DNA of 64,000 nt from Adiantum capillus-veneris (Eukaryota; Streptophyta; Polypodiopsida; Polypodiales; Pteridaceae), in assembly GCA_014529385.2 (NCBI GenBank), contig CM043963.1:72381412-72445411 (forward strand). The letters are read 5' to 3'. The notes beneath the pieces are model-generated. The model was not told the origin of the DNA. It did not search any database and saw nothing but the letters and a program-made list of their open reading frames with translations. Below are positions 47,819 to 59,555 of this stretch, piece after piece; the stretch's first letter is position 1, and every line of letters starts with the position of its first letter. A program made the translations under genes and the position numbers.

Positions 47819-50459
47819 CAGATGATGAGTGTCAACCTAAATCCAAAATCAGAATTGGAAGTCCCTGACAGGGAAGAAATTACAGATTGTCGATGCATAG
47901 TGGATGAGATCTCTGTAAGGGACCTTGACCAATGCATGAAGAAGCATTTCAAGACTCCACGGATAAGCTGTTAGAGGACAACGCAAACGACAAGCTTTCT
48001 AGTAGCTCAAATCAGAACATCAAACGGAAGGATTGACAAGTGATCTACTATGATTTTCCAAACCAAAATCCTCGAAGACAACATAGATACCAGAATAAAT
48101 GCACGAACAAACAAAACAAGACAAACGAATACTCAGTACCTTTGTTAACCAACAAAACACAATACTTACGGTTCGTTGAAGCAACCGATTGCCTTAAAGA
48201 GGGGATATCGAAGAGGTACATGCAACCTGACTCAAACGAAACAAAATTTGAAAAGAAGAACAAATAAAAAACACTAACGGAGAGCATTTCCAAAAAAGCA
48301 ACGAAGTTGTCCAAAACCGAGCGCAAAAACAAGTACAATGAATTGAAATGATCTTTGAAGGAAGTTTGGACAATAGAATTGGAAACCGATGAGGAATTAG
48401 ATGAAAATAAATTTGATGCACCTTCCCACTACAAGAAGTACACTATTTGATGCACCTTCCCACTATAAGAAGTACACTATTCAATATAGAAAAATAGTGG
48501 TATAAAGCCCAAATGAGACCCAAAAGAGCTTGGAACTTCATATGATGGGTCTGAAAAAGCCAAATGCATAAACTTAGCAGAACTAAGCGAGGAACCTAAA
48601 CTGGCATACATTGCCACAGACCTCACGGAAGAAGAAGAACAGCTTCTGATAGATACACTCAAAAGGTATAAAGATGTGTTTGCTTGGTATACAAAGACAT
48701 AAAGGGGATAGATTCAAAGAGCTATCAGTACACAATACCCCTTAAAAGTGATTCCAGACCACACAGACAACGTCCTTATGCATACAATGAGACTTTTGCC
48801 AAGAAAATTAAGGAAGAGATAGACAAACTGAAGGATGTGGAGTTTTATCTACGAGATTGAACACACCGATTGGGTGTCCTTGATTGGGGTAGTACCCAAA
48901 AATAATAACAAATTACGTGTCTTTGTAAACCTCAAACAGGTAAATGCTGCCACCATTCGAGACAACTATCCACTACGAATAACAGATCATGTTATTGAAA
49001 GAGTTGTGGGGAAGGCAGCCTATAGTTTTCTAGATGGGTTCTCAGGCTACAACCAATTAACCATCAAAATAGAAGATCAACATAAGATAGCTTCTGCAAC
49101 AGAGTGGGGCATACAGAGTGATACCTTTTGGCCTGACCAATGCACCTGCCACTTTTCAAAGACTAATGAGTCATGCATTCAAGGAAAATCTCAAATAAGT
49201 TTTAGAGATATGCATGGATGATCTTTGTGTTCATTCTCTCCTGAGAAGTGATCACATAGTGCATCTAGGAAAAGTCTCAAAAAAGTGCAGAACTTATCAT
49301 ATTTCCTTAAACCCTGAAAAATGTGTCTTCGTGGTAAGACAAGGTAAAGTTTTAGGGCACATTGTGTCCAAAAACGGGATTTCTACTGATCAAGAAAACA
49401 TACAAATAATTGCCATACTACCAAGACCAACGAAAATGAAAGAAGTGTAGGCATTTATGGGACATTGTGGATACTACAAGTGCTTCATATACATGTATGT
49501 TGTAATAGCCAATCCATTGTTGCCCTCATTGCTAAATTTGAATGGACAGAAGAATGCGAGCAGGCTTTTCAAAAATTGAAGCAACAATTAATTTTTGCTC
49601 CAATTTTGCAAGGCTCTTACTGGAGCAAGATCTTTCACGTTCCTGTTGATGCATCAGCCTATGCCATAGGATGCATATTAGCCTAGCCAAGAGAGAAGAA
49701 AATGGATTTTCTCATTTGCTGCTATAGTCGGCAGATGAACAATGTGGAGAAAAATTATACCACTACGGAAAGAGAAGGTCTATGAATGATATATGCTATC
49801 AAAAAATTTAGACACTACTTTTTTGAAAACAAGTTTGTTTTCTTAGTAGATCATCAAGCACTATTATATTTGGTAAACAAATCTTGCAACACTGGAAGGA
49901 TTGTTTGTTGGTTTATACAATTGCTTGAGTTTGACTTCACAATAATCGTAAAAAAGGGGACTACACACATGCACACAAGCAGATCATCTTTCGAGACTGT
50001 TCCATGGGGAAGCACCTGAAGGTATTGATGATGATCTTCCATATTTGTACCTATTTAACATTGAAATGGTTTTGAGGTGGAGTGAAGAGGTCATCCCTCT
50101 ACTCACAATCGGATTGTTATAGGTGGAAAGACAACCATCAATAATACATCAAACAAGAAATATCTAGCTTTTAGCAGGACAACTATACAAGCACACCAAA
50201 GGGTGGGATTTTGAGACTATGTGTACAGCCAGAAGAATCAAATACTACCTTAAACAGGCTAATATACAACATACCAGATTTCACAATGGAGAAATGCAAA
50301 CCTACCAAATAGTATAGAGACTAGGAGTCTATTGGAAAAAAATGGAAAACAACATCCATACTTAGTTAAAATCAGTGGAACACGCCACCCTGTTTTGAGT
50401 AGTACAAGCACCCAAGTGGAGTACTCACATAACTGACTACTTAAAAGCATTAAATAGAT
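47819..50459 (+). pseudogene. Pol of retroelement body B
   Basis: Contains the same RT (48835-49221; DGFSGYNQ at about 49035, here keeping the Tyr that A has as Phe), MDDLCVHS (49214), RNase H (49465-50019) and integrase trace (LAGQLYKHTKG, about 50170) as body A. The TAG at 49448-49450 and the RT frame slip are shared with A. It is inactive. Confidence 0.8.
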
Positions 50460-52880
50460 ACCCCATTTGAATACGAGTCTTCAGATGAGGAGCATGGGAG
50501 TGAGTTTTCCATGAGATATACAAGATTGAAGAAGAGAACAGCCCGGGAAGCAGAGGCCATCCCAGTTACCCAAGCCAAAAGAACAATGGAAGAAGCGCAA
50601 GCGCAAAGAGACAGAATCCACCAACAGAAGCACGATGAGAAAAGAAGTAAGGGAACAAAAGGGGACAATGAAAAGGAAGACAAAGAAGAAGAAGAAGAAG
50701 ACGTCCCATTACTATGCAGGCAATCAACAGCTCTAGAACGGATCAAACAATGCAAAAGATAGGAAGCGAAGGAGAATCATCCGACGAATCTACCAAGGCC
50801 AAGGGAGAAGATGAAAGCCAAGAAGAGAAGGGTGAGCAAGGCACACATGACCAACAAGAATATGATTTTGAATCACCAAAAGACAAAGAGTTATCTTTAG
50901 AGGTTGGAACAGAAAAAAGAGAAGAATTTGTAGATCTTGTAGAACAAGTGGCGGATGAAGTGCTGTCACAAAAGAAGGAAGATCAAGAAAAAAAGAGAGC
51001 ACTACCAGAAACTACCACAGCTCCAGCTGCTATTGAAGTACTTAAAACAAAGGAAAGAATGAGTGATGAGGCTCAACCCTCGAATCTTGGCCAGACAAGT
51101 CAAAGAAAACCATGATCGCCTCGTTCGCAAGCCGTAATGAAGGAGGGAGCAGAGATGATGAGGTCATTCAACATTGATTCCTATTTAGACCAGATCAAGC
51201 TCCAATTCCAATGCCAAAGAGCTCTCTGCCACTTGCGCGAGCTAGAGCTGGAAGACACCAAGAAAGAGGAAACTAGAGCAGCTGAAAACACACTGCACAG
51301 CTACAAAATAAAATAGAGGAGTTGCAAAAGGTCCATCTGCAACTCCAATCAGAGTTGCAAAGAGAACAAGAGAACACAGACTATTACTACAAGGAGGTCC
51401 AACAATTTAATGAGGCCAACACGACTCTACAGGTTGAGCAACAACGAGTAGAGGAAGAGTTAGTCAGGGAAAGAGAGCAGAGTGAAAAGCTGCACGAGTC
51501 CTACACGATGGTCAACAAGACTCTGACCCAGCTTTTAGCCTTGCAGGAGACATCGAGCTCCTCAAGCTTGACAGCTAGATCGACCTCATTGAACAAAGAG
51601 GTCCAAGATCTAAAGGAGGCCCTTGTTCAAGAAAAATACGACAGACAAATCATGACAGCAGGGCATAGAGCACTGTAGAAATCCAAAGACGAAGAGATTG
51701 AAGATTTGAGAAAGTAGTTGGCAGAGACACAGGGAGATTTGAAGGCTCTAAGGGCAACACAAGCAAAGCTCGAACAAATATCCCCAGTGGAATTTGAGCA
51801 GACAGGAGGAATTGAGTATTTCACCTTTAAATCTTACCAAACAGATGTACCAAGTACAAGCACAGGAAAAGCAATGCAAGAATCTGAAGATGCAGCCATG
51901 ACATCTATCTTGGGTTTGGAAAAAGAAGATATTCAGCACTCGATCTCATAAGTCAAAGACCCTTCACACAAGGAGTACCTGCAATACAAGTTGAAAGTGT
52001 TGGAGACAACTACCCTGCTCATGATCACTCCAGATGAAGTAGTGAAAAACCTTGGGCATGAGATGATCGCCCTGCCACTGATGCGACAGGAGGCCAGATT
52101 ATGGAAACAAAAAATGTTACCTGTCCTTGAGCCAAACAATAGAGGGGATTATGGAGATGTTTTTGTCACCATGCTACAAATTCAGACTATCATTGACAAT
52201 CAACCCCTCTAGTGAAAAAAATGGTTTGAGCAACTTGAGACCGAGAGATGAAACATACTATAGGAATGCTCTGTAGTATTTTAGGATCCATCTCAGGATC
52301 AACCCAATTTACTGTCCCATCAACAGACGGCAATTCTGGGAGAGCTTTTACTCTTGGCAAAGCAAAAGACCGGCAGTATTGAACAACCTCGTCCTAACAA
52401 AGCCAAGCAATAACAACCCCCCGTCAGAGAAGTATATGGTTCAGACTCTCAGAGGGGTCATCAACATGATGAAGGAGATACCAGATCTTGCATGCAAGAT
52501 TCTCGTGACAATTGCCAAGATGCTAATCACCTGCATAACGCCATTCAATGATATAGAGGTAGCAGAGCATCCCTAGTAGGTTTTTGTGGAAGGCACAAGA
52601 GGGCTCTGTTGGAATATGGAGACAGAAATACCAAGAAAAAAGGTCATCATGGGATTATATGCTCAAGTCATGTTCCTGTCCTCCCACTACATGCAAACCT
52701 TCGAGGAGGCGTTCATGACCGGATTCTTTGAGGTAGACTCCTCCATATTTAATCCCATGACCAAAGATATGCCAGCCCGACATATAGCCTATCAGAGCAC
52801 TCTCATCAATAATCCTTTCAAAGAGCTGGCAACAAAAGTGGATATCAAGGCAAGGGCACAAAAGTTCAGGCACCTCACTT
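50460..52880 (+). pseudogene. Post-pol ORF: charged coiled coil plus conserved C-terminal domain
   Basis: Pieces at 50511-50762, 50714-51115, 51322-52212 (one register with stops at 51676, 51715 and 51949) and 52379-52880 (one register with stops at 52574-52579). The first half is Glu/Lys/Gln-rich with heptad-like helices (QLQSELQREQENTDYYYKEV at about 51334). The second half holds a compact domain (LKVLETTTLLMITPDEV) and then the C-terminal domain shared with 1-509. In the intact state it would be some 750 residues. I recognise no known family; it is not envelope-like (no signal peptide or membrane anchor). Possible roles (structural or gag-like) are speculation. Confidence 0.6.
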
Positions 52881-52884
52881 GCTT

Positions 52885-53349
52885 TTTCGATTATTTTAGT
52901 GTATCTTTTGGCATCAGCTCTACCATTGGGCTAGAGGTGTCGATAGATTCATTGAATGATGTCTTGCTTTTTAGGCTAATTTTGGTGTTGCTATCGGCAT
53001 CAAACCTATCATTGGGTTGGAGGTGTTGTTAGTTCCATTGAATGATACCCTTGCTTTTAGGCTAGTTTGGTGTTTCTTTCGGCATCATCTCTACCATTGG
53101 GCTAGAGGTGTCGTTAGTTTCATCAAACAATGCCCTACTTTTTATGCTTAGTTCCATGTTTCTATCAACATCAACCCTACTATTGGGTTCGAGGTGTTGT
53201 TAGTTGCATTGAATGATGCCATGTCTTGTTGAATTAGTTTAGTGTTAGTCTCAGCATCAACCCTACTACTCGGTTGGAGGTGTTGTCACTCTCATTGAAT
53301 GATTGCCTACTCTTTAAACTAGTGTTGTCATTAATTTCAATGCATGATG
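52885..53349 (+). repeat. 86-bp minisatellite, about 5.4 degenerate copies
   Basis: Units share GGCATCA-x-x-CTACCATTGGG, AGGTGT(T/C)GTTAGT and CATTGAATGATG. Unit starts fall near 52891, 52978, 53064, 53150 and 53236. It truncates the C-terminal domain of the post-pol ORF. Confidence 0.85.
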
Positions 53350-53421
53350 CATACATTTGTTATAAAATTTAAAGTTATGTTGTCTTTAAAAATCATAAAA
53401 TATGTGTTGATTGTAGCAAAC

Positions 53422-54798
53422 ATGGATCCAGCGGAAATGAAGGAGTTAAAAACCAAGATCAGATCTCTGTTGGTCACGTGCATATTTTTCCTAACCACGG
53501 AGGAGATCACCTTTTTATTGGAGAGTGAGACGCGCAGAGATCGTTTCTTTGATATGATAACTGAAGCAGTTCAGGCACACTTCTCAGCTGTAGAAGCAAA
53601 TATTATCCGTAGGCAATAGATAGTATTATAGAAATTATGGCACAATGCTTAAGAGACTTGGGTGTTGATGCACCAACGGATGCAGATCTAGCCAAGCTAC
53701 AACATTGGACTAATATATGTCGTATAGATTGATGCTCAAAATGTCCATAGCCACAAAGCTAGAACCATCTTTTATTCAACAGCCTCCTCCCAAGATACAA
53801 TAGGTGCAAGATCAGATACAGAAGCTCGAATGGATCATTTTCTACACACCCGCTTTATGTCTCAGTGTGCCATTGGTGTTTACCTCACACCCGAAGCTAT
53901 CAAACGTGGTTGAAATCTTGGGAAAGGATGCTATGGAGTTGTGTCAGAGTGCACAATCGGTGGAGTCACTTGGTTGCCACCAAAGGTGCAGTATGTGGTC
54001 AAAGACTTCAAAGGAGATGCAGTAGAGAGCCGTCAATCTTTTGCTCTAGAGGTGAGCGTGCATTTGTTCCACAGGGGCATCGTTAGATGCATTGCACAAA
54101 CACACCAAGAGCCATGGTCCCTTGTTTTTCCTCGCTGCAATGGAATGGATCTGGGTGACATGTTAGAGTGTGCTCCACCACCCAAAGGAAAATATTGGTG
54201 GCTCAAGATCCTAGACGCCCTCCCACTGAGCAAGAGTTAGAGATGTGCAAGCATATGCTCAATTGGGCACCCTCTTTTATGGATGCTCTGGTGAAGACCA
54301 TGGAACATGCACACAACAAAGGAATTATAAATTCTGACTTGAACCCATGGAACATCATGACTGACTTCACTAAGGAAGGTGTGCCACATGTGGGTGTCAT
54401 TGATTGGGGGTTGTCACTACGAGTTGGCAGTGAAAAGCGAGCAACCAATATCAAAGATCCCATAGAGCATGCCCTACATCCTTGGAGGGCCTCTGAGCTT
54501 TGCAACCCAAAAGCTGCTTGTCCGTATTTGAAAGCCACTGACACCTATGCAGTTACTTTTTGCATTGAGAAACTATGTGATTGGTGCAAAGATTTTTCAA
54601 AGCATTACAATGTGTCATGGCAAAAGTGAAAGAAAATTGATTGTGGCATGATTGCCAACATAATGCAAAAAAACTACTTACAACAAGGGCCTAGGCAAAG
54701 AAAGACATTGTTGAATATGAGTGAGCATTTAGATATGTTAGAGCTCAACTCGGAGGTGTGTTTGCATCCGCTTAGTGAGATGATGCCTAGATTTTAGT
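53422..54798 (+). pseudogene. Divergent protein-kinase-like gene, broken
   Basis: An N-terminal segment (53422-53619, after ATTGTAGCAAAC) is followed by a second piece in another register (IMAQCLRDLGVDAPTDADL, about 53630-53690). The kinase domain starts at about 53920: glycine loop LGKGCYGVV, Lys in YVVKDFKG, hinge-like LVFPRCNGMDLG; a frameshift near 54215-54240; catalytic loop NSDLNPWNIM (HRD replaced by NSD, Asp kept); VIDWG in place of DFG; APE-like region (HPWRASEL). TGA at about 53912 and TGA at 54627-54629 interrupt it, and reading continues to TAG at 54796-54798. All key Asp and Lys residues are present. It cannot be assigned to a named kinase family. Confidence 0.6.
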
Positions 54799-55189
54799 TT
54801 ACTCTGATCACCTTTGTAAATAGTAGTCTCTTTCGGACTATTTGACATATGTAAATGGATCTTTTTGTATATTCATGGACAATTCACTTAAATTGTATTA
54901 CTTTATAATGATGTAGTCATGGGGCAAAGAAATTAATACACAATGCGATGTGTCATGATATTTTAAAAGTAAAGTCTTTTTATAACAATGGAGCAAAGAG
55001 ATCAATGTGGTGCGTTGTTATGGTTTTAGTTGAAAACTGGACACTGTATTTGTAAATAAATTCATGGTGCACAATGATTAATACAAAGTGTGGTGTGTTG
55101 TGATAACTTAAACCAAGGTGTACCAGTGGATTTGCAAACGTATCTGTGATGCAAACTTAAGTTCTATCGCACATTGAGATATTGTAATT
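54799..55189. other. Spacer with degenerate short repeats
   Basis: Three loosely repeated 65-75-bp units with CATGG-G-CA-A and GTGTGTTGTGAT motifs (about 54918-55130). No coding frame. It may be an intron of the flanking gene or an intergenic spacer. Confidence 0.4.
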
Positions 55190-55204
55190 GTGATTGTGAC
55201 AGGC

Positions 55205-55999
55205 ATGGACGAGTGTGAAAAATCTAAAAAAGCATACAATCACTTGTGGGCACTTGTTGATGCAACTCGCCCAAATGGCCAAGCAAGAGTTGCTGCAAGG
55301 ACCAGTGAGTGGGCGTCGGCAAATGGCAAACAGTGTAAAGACGTCAACAGAGATGTCACCACAACGATGGTGAAGGAAGCATGTCCAAATGAGTCTGACT
55401 TCTATGTTCGCAAGGGAAGATGGAAGTTGGATAAGTGTGTTGTGACAGCCATATGCACGCATGGTGAAGCTATATACCTTGCCTACACAGGGAGTACACT
55501 AAACCACACAGACTCTCTCTTGTTGTTTGCAAAGATGCTATACGTCCAATTTGTTCGGAATGAGCCAGTGGACTTCAACAACAAAGCCCCCAATAAGAGA
55601 GTAGTGGATGAGACAGTCACAATATCACGAGAGGATCTTAGATATGCATTGGTTGGCTCCGCTATGCAAACACATGACATTGTGGAGGAATTGCAAACAC
55701 AGCTTTGTACCTCCACACAGACGACGAGGGAAGGGGACTCAAGCAATAACAAAGAGTTACAAACAGATATCAAGCTACACAGGTGTGAACTCCGTGAAAT
55801 GGAGGAGCGGGTTCAACAACAATCGATCATGACAATGATTGAGCATCCTAACACATTGCCTTCACCTTCAGGTCACACTAAGGATGCAGTTGGCCCTTGC
55901 CCGGTTTGCGGACACTTTTTCCATAGTAGGAGTGGACACTACAGAATAGCTTGTGGCAACATATATCATTTGACATGTCTTCCTTGGTGCATAAAGTAA
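55205..55999 (+). CDS. Hypothetical protein with C-terminal Cys/His cluster
   Basis: Intact frame; I prefer the Met at 55205 because a 3' splice-site-like GTGACAG precedes it, though an in-frame Met at 55190 exists. 264 codons. The first 130 residues are of mixed composition (DECEKSKKAYNHLWALVDAT); a helical, Gln/Glu-rich middle (about residues 150-215) could be a coiled coil. The C-terminus has C-x2-C-x14-C-x4-H-x2-C (CPVCGHFFHS ... YHLTC), typical of a zinc-binding RING/PHD-like or transposon-associated finger. It is on the same strand and 400 bp after the kinase-like pseudogene, so both may be exons of one gene. The function is not known. Confidence 0.5.
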   Translation: MDECEKSKKAYNHLWALVDATRPNGQARVAARTSEWASANGKQCKDVNRDVTTTMVKEACPNESDFYVRKGRWKLDKCVVTAICTHGEAIYLAYTGSTLNHTDSLLLFAKMLYVQFVRNEPVDFNNKAPNKRVVDETVTISREDLRYALVGSAMQTHDIVEELQTQLCTSTQTTREGDSSNNKELQTDIKLHRCELREMEERVQQQSIMTMIEHPNTLPSPSGHTKDAVGPCPVCGHFFHSRSGHYRIACGNIYHLTCLPWCIK

Positions 56000-56188
56000 T
56001 GTTATAAATTCAGAGTGTGTAAAGTTTTCCATTGGAATTGCAAAAAGAAATTATGATACTTTTTAATTTTGACAGTGACCATGCTTAGACTACCGTCTTA
56101 AATGGAAATAAAATAAAAGTTGTGGTATGTCACTTGGTCCACAGGCCACAAGCCACAAACAAAAGGGTTGGCATAACATTCAATTGTT

Positions 56189-56415
56189 TGTTGGAATTAG
56201 GGTTGCAGAGAAACACACACAACTTGGAGAAGATGAAGGAAGCTTAAGGCACACAATAGAGAGTGTGTTACTTAGTGTGCAATGGAAAGATAGATAGCCC
56301 TAGAGTGATGGGCGTATGTACAATGCACGGGGGAAAAAACATCCTAAAGAGGGAAAAAATGCCCGGGCGGTCGTAGTGTGTTCACACACATCACTACCAC
56401 ATGTATATGGTAAAA
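56189..56415 (-). repeat. 3' LTR of the copia element
   Basis: 227 bp. The internal end reads TTTTACC on the minus strand instead of the TGTTACC found in the 5' LTR, so the terminal dinucleotide is mutated there. Confidence 0.9.
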
Positions 56416-56430
56416 AATCCCCCCTGGAGT
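56416..56430 (-). other. Polypurine tract of the copia element
   Basis: On the minus strand CCAGGGGGGATTT abuts the 3' LTR. Confidence 0.75.
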
Positions 56431-56490
56431 GATGCGGTGAACGAGAGCTGGCACATGAGTAAAGGGAAGTACCATGCCCTGAGGACATGA

Positions 56491-58079
56491 TCAGTCCACA
56501 AAGGGGAGTAAGCCCAAAGCTTTGCGGAAAGCTTCAAGCTTCTCACGAGACAATGCCTTTGTGAAAAGATCTACAAGGTTGTCCTGTGTTGGCACATAAG
56601 CCAAGCTGATCTCTCCTGCTGAGAGCCTCTCCCTAACACAGTGGTAATGCACCTCAATGTGCTTTGTGCGAGCATGAAAAAATGGGTTCCTCGCAACTGC
56701 CAATGCGCTTTGACTGTCAGTGTAGATAGTGTTGGCAGTGTCCTGTCCAACACCCAAATCATCCATAAGGCGTCTAAGCCATACACACTCAACCGTAGCT
56801 GTGAAGACTGCCCTGTACTCAGCCTCACAACTCAAAGTGGCCACAATAGGTTGCTTCTTGCTCAACCATGATATACATGAACTGCCAAGCATGAAACAAA
56901 AACCACTTGTGGACACTTGCGTGTCAAAACAACCAGCCCAATCTAAGTCCGAAAAAGCATGTAAGTCTGGCGGCAATGATCCCCCCTTGGGATAAAACAA
57001 GCCAAGATGTAAAGTGCCACTAAGGTAGCGGAAAATCCTCTTCACAGCCTACCAATGCTTAGACCCTGGGCTATGCATAAATCTGCTGACCTGTGAGACT
57101 GCAAACTGAATATCCGGCCTCGTATTGCATACATAAATGAGGCAGCCAACAGTAGTTTGGTAAAGAGTGACATCAGCAGGATCGCCAACATCATGTAGAC
57201 TCAACTTCAAACCTTTTTCCATGGGAGTGGAAATAGGTTTGCAATCCTCAAGTCCAAACTTACATAGCAATGTCTCTATGTAACTTTTCTGACACAAGGC
57301 AATACCACCATCACACTGCTTAAACTGTATACCCAAGTAATGATGCAATAGCCCCAAATCTTTCATCTTGAAAGTAGCATTCAAATCAGCCTTAAATTCA
57401 GCAATATGTCTCTCATTTGGTCCAGTGATCAGCAAATCATCAACATAAAGAACCACAATGAGAAGTACATCACCCTCACGCTTTACATACAATGTGCTTT
57501 CTGTTGGACTGTTACGAAAGCCTTGTTTGACCAAATGAGTGTCATCTTTCTCATACCAAGCACGAGGATATTGCTTCAACCCATACAAAGCCTTGTTACA
57601 TTTGCACACTTTATCCTCTTGTCCTTTTATGACAAAACCGCAAGGCTGCGTTACATAAACTTCCTCAAATATGTCACCATTCAAGAAAGCAGTAACAATG
57701 TCTGATTGATGTACATCCCAACCAAAATGAGCTGCCAATGCACATAGAAAATGTAGAGTAGTCATACGACAAGTGGGAGAAAAATTCTCTTCATAATCTA
57801 TGCCTTTTTACTGTGCATAACCCTTTGCAACAAGTCAAGCCTTATGGCGATCGATCTCACCATCCGGCTTGCGTTTCAACTTGTAAACCCACTTTGTACC
57901 AATGGCCTTTTTGCCATGAGGCAAATCACATAAAGTCCATGTGTCATTTTCTATAAGTGCATCATATTTTGATTGCATGACAGCCATCCAATTTTTTGAA
58001 TTCTGTGCTTCATCAAAAGACAGAGGCTCCTCAATATCATGTAAACTAGACACAGCCAAAGCATAACATTCTGATGCAT
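56491..58079 (-). pseudogene. Copia reverse transcriptase and RNase H
   Basis: One minus-strand register from 58059 to the TGA at 56491-56493, with stops at about 57833 (TGA where Arg is expected), 57809 (TAA) and 57049 (TAG). RT blocks include TKWVYKLKRKPDG, QSDIVTAFLNGD and the catalytic VLYVDDLL. RNase H has FSDLDWAGC, the SCEAEYRA motif and YTDSQSALA, ending in a DLFTKAL segment. It copies element RNA into DNA in its intact state. The lesions are few. Confidence 0.88.
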
Positions 58080-59555
58080 AAGATGCATGGTGAGAGCCTG
58101 AACGAGTCGACTAGACAAAGGTGCATCCAATTTACTGTCACGCAAAGTGTGCACCAGCCATTTTGGCATACCTCTAGCACGCTCATTTTCAGCCCTTTCC
58201 TCATCAAGTACATCATTTACATCTGCATCAGTAATAGGCTGATCTAAAACATTTTCAGAAACCCCCATAGGCTGTACATTTGCCTCATTGGAACTTACAT
58301 TCGTATTTCCACCACTGAAAAGAGGCAACAAAGTGTCATAAATGTCCTGTGAGCTTACATTATTGTCTCTAGTACATGACAGCAAGGGCTGAACAGAATC
58401 TTCCACAAACACTACATCCCGAGAAACCAGAATACGTTTTTTTTGCGGATGATACAACCTGTAACCTTTGCTTTCAGCACTATAACCAACAAAAATACAT
58501 TTGACAGCCTTATCATCCAATTTTCTGCGCTGCACTTGTGGCACCAAAGCATATGCCAAACAGCCAAAAACACGCATGTGCTCAATAGAAGGCTTTTTAT
58601 CATGCCATGCTTCCTATGGAGTAATAGACTGCAAAGCTTTCGTAGGACACCTATTAAGTACATAAGTGGCACACATGATGGCCTCAAGCCAAAAAGAATG
58701 CGTTAAAGCTTCACTTTTGACCATACATCGTGCCATTTCCATCAGTGACCTATTTTTCCTCTCAGCAACACCATTTTGTTGAGGCGTATAAGGCACTGTA
58801 CATTGGTGTTTTATCCCACGACTAGCCAGAAATGCATTAAATTCATGAGACATATACTCCCCCCCTCGATCGGAACGGAGGGTGCCCATAGTACATTTCG
58901 AGACATTTTCAACCATAGCCAGAAATTGTTTGAAGCACATAAAAACTTCGGACTTTGCTTTAAGCGGAAATACCCATGCATGCCTGGAGTAATCATCAAT
59001 GAAAGTCACGAAGTACAGGTAATTGCCCAAGGATGGAGTTTGCATGGGCCCACAAACATCACTATGCACAAGCTGCAACCTGCATGTGGCCCAAACCGAA
59101 CCATCCTTTGGAAATTTAGAACGCTGCATCTTACCCAAAATACAGCCTTCACAAACATGTTTGACAGGTGCTTCAAGAGGCGGCAAAGAAGCAACCATAT
59201 CAGATTTCTGCAAACGCAGCAAACTGGCAAAATTCAGATGACCAAAACGTGCATGCCAAAGTTTTGCATCTGAAATAGCCCTTGAATCTACAACAACATT
59301 TGCAAAATTTTGTCGACACTTGTCATACAAAGTGAGCTTATATAGCCCATGGCACAAAAGCCCAGATGCAACAATTTCATCACCAAAACTGAGATCATGA
59401 ACTGTACGTCTGTCATCCACAAATTTGACTACAAGTCCAAGTCTAGCAAGTGCTGATACAGACAAGAGATTCTTCTTGATCCCAGGTACACAAAGTGCAT
59501 CAACAAGTGTGAAGGAACTGCCATTAGCAGCAGTGAGCACAATCTTTCCAACTCC
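58080..59555 (-). pseudogene. Copia protease end and integrase
   Basis: The frame continues directly from gag after a TAG at 59556-59558. It holds GAG-pre-integrase (HVCEGCILGKMQ), integrase core residues LVHSDVCGP and RSDRGGEYMS, the PQQNGVAERKNR segment with the catalytic Glu, and the C-terminal VFGCLAYALVP and KCIFVGYS. A TAG at 58614-58616 replaces the Tyr of TPYEAWH seen in the older copy at 1860-1901. The frame is lost near 58080. Confidence 0.88.

Larger units (their letters stand above)
47480..52880 (+). mobile_element. Decayed Ty3/gypsy retroelement body B with post-pol ORF
   Basis: Order: Pro/Gln-rich gag N-terminus, then a direct jump into pol (47819), RT/RNase H, integrase remnant, and a long post-pol coiled-coil ORF. 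The segment 47819-50706 is a near-identical copy of 42398-45959 minus one 676-bp unit and shares its stops and frameshifts. B therefore arose from A (or from a common decayed ancestor) by DNA duplication, not by a new insertion. Confidence 0.75.
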
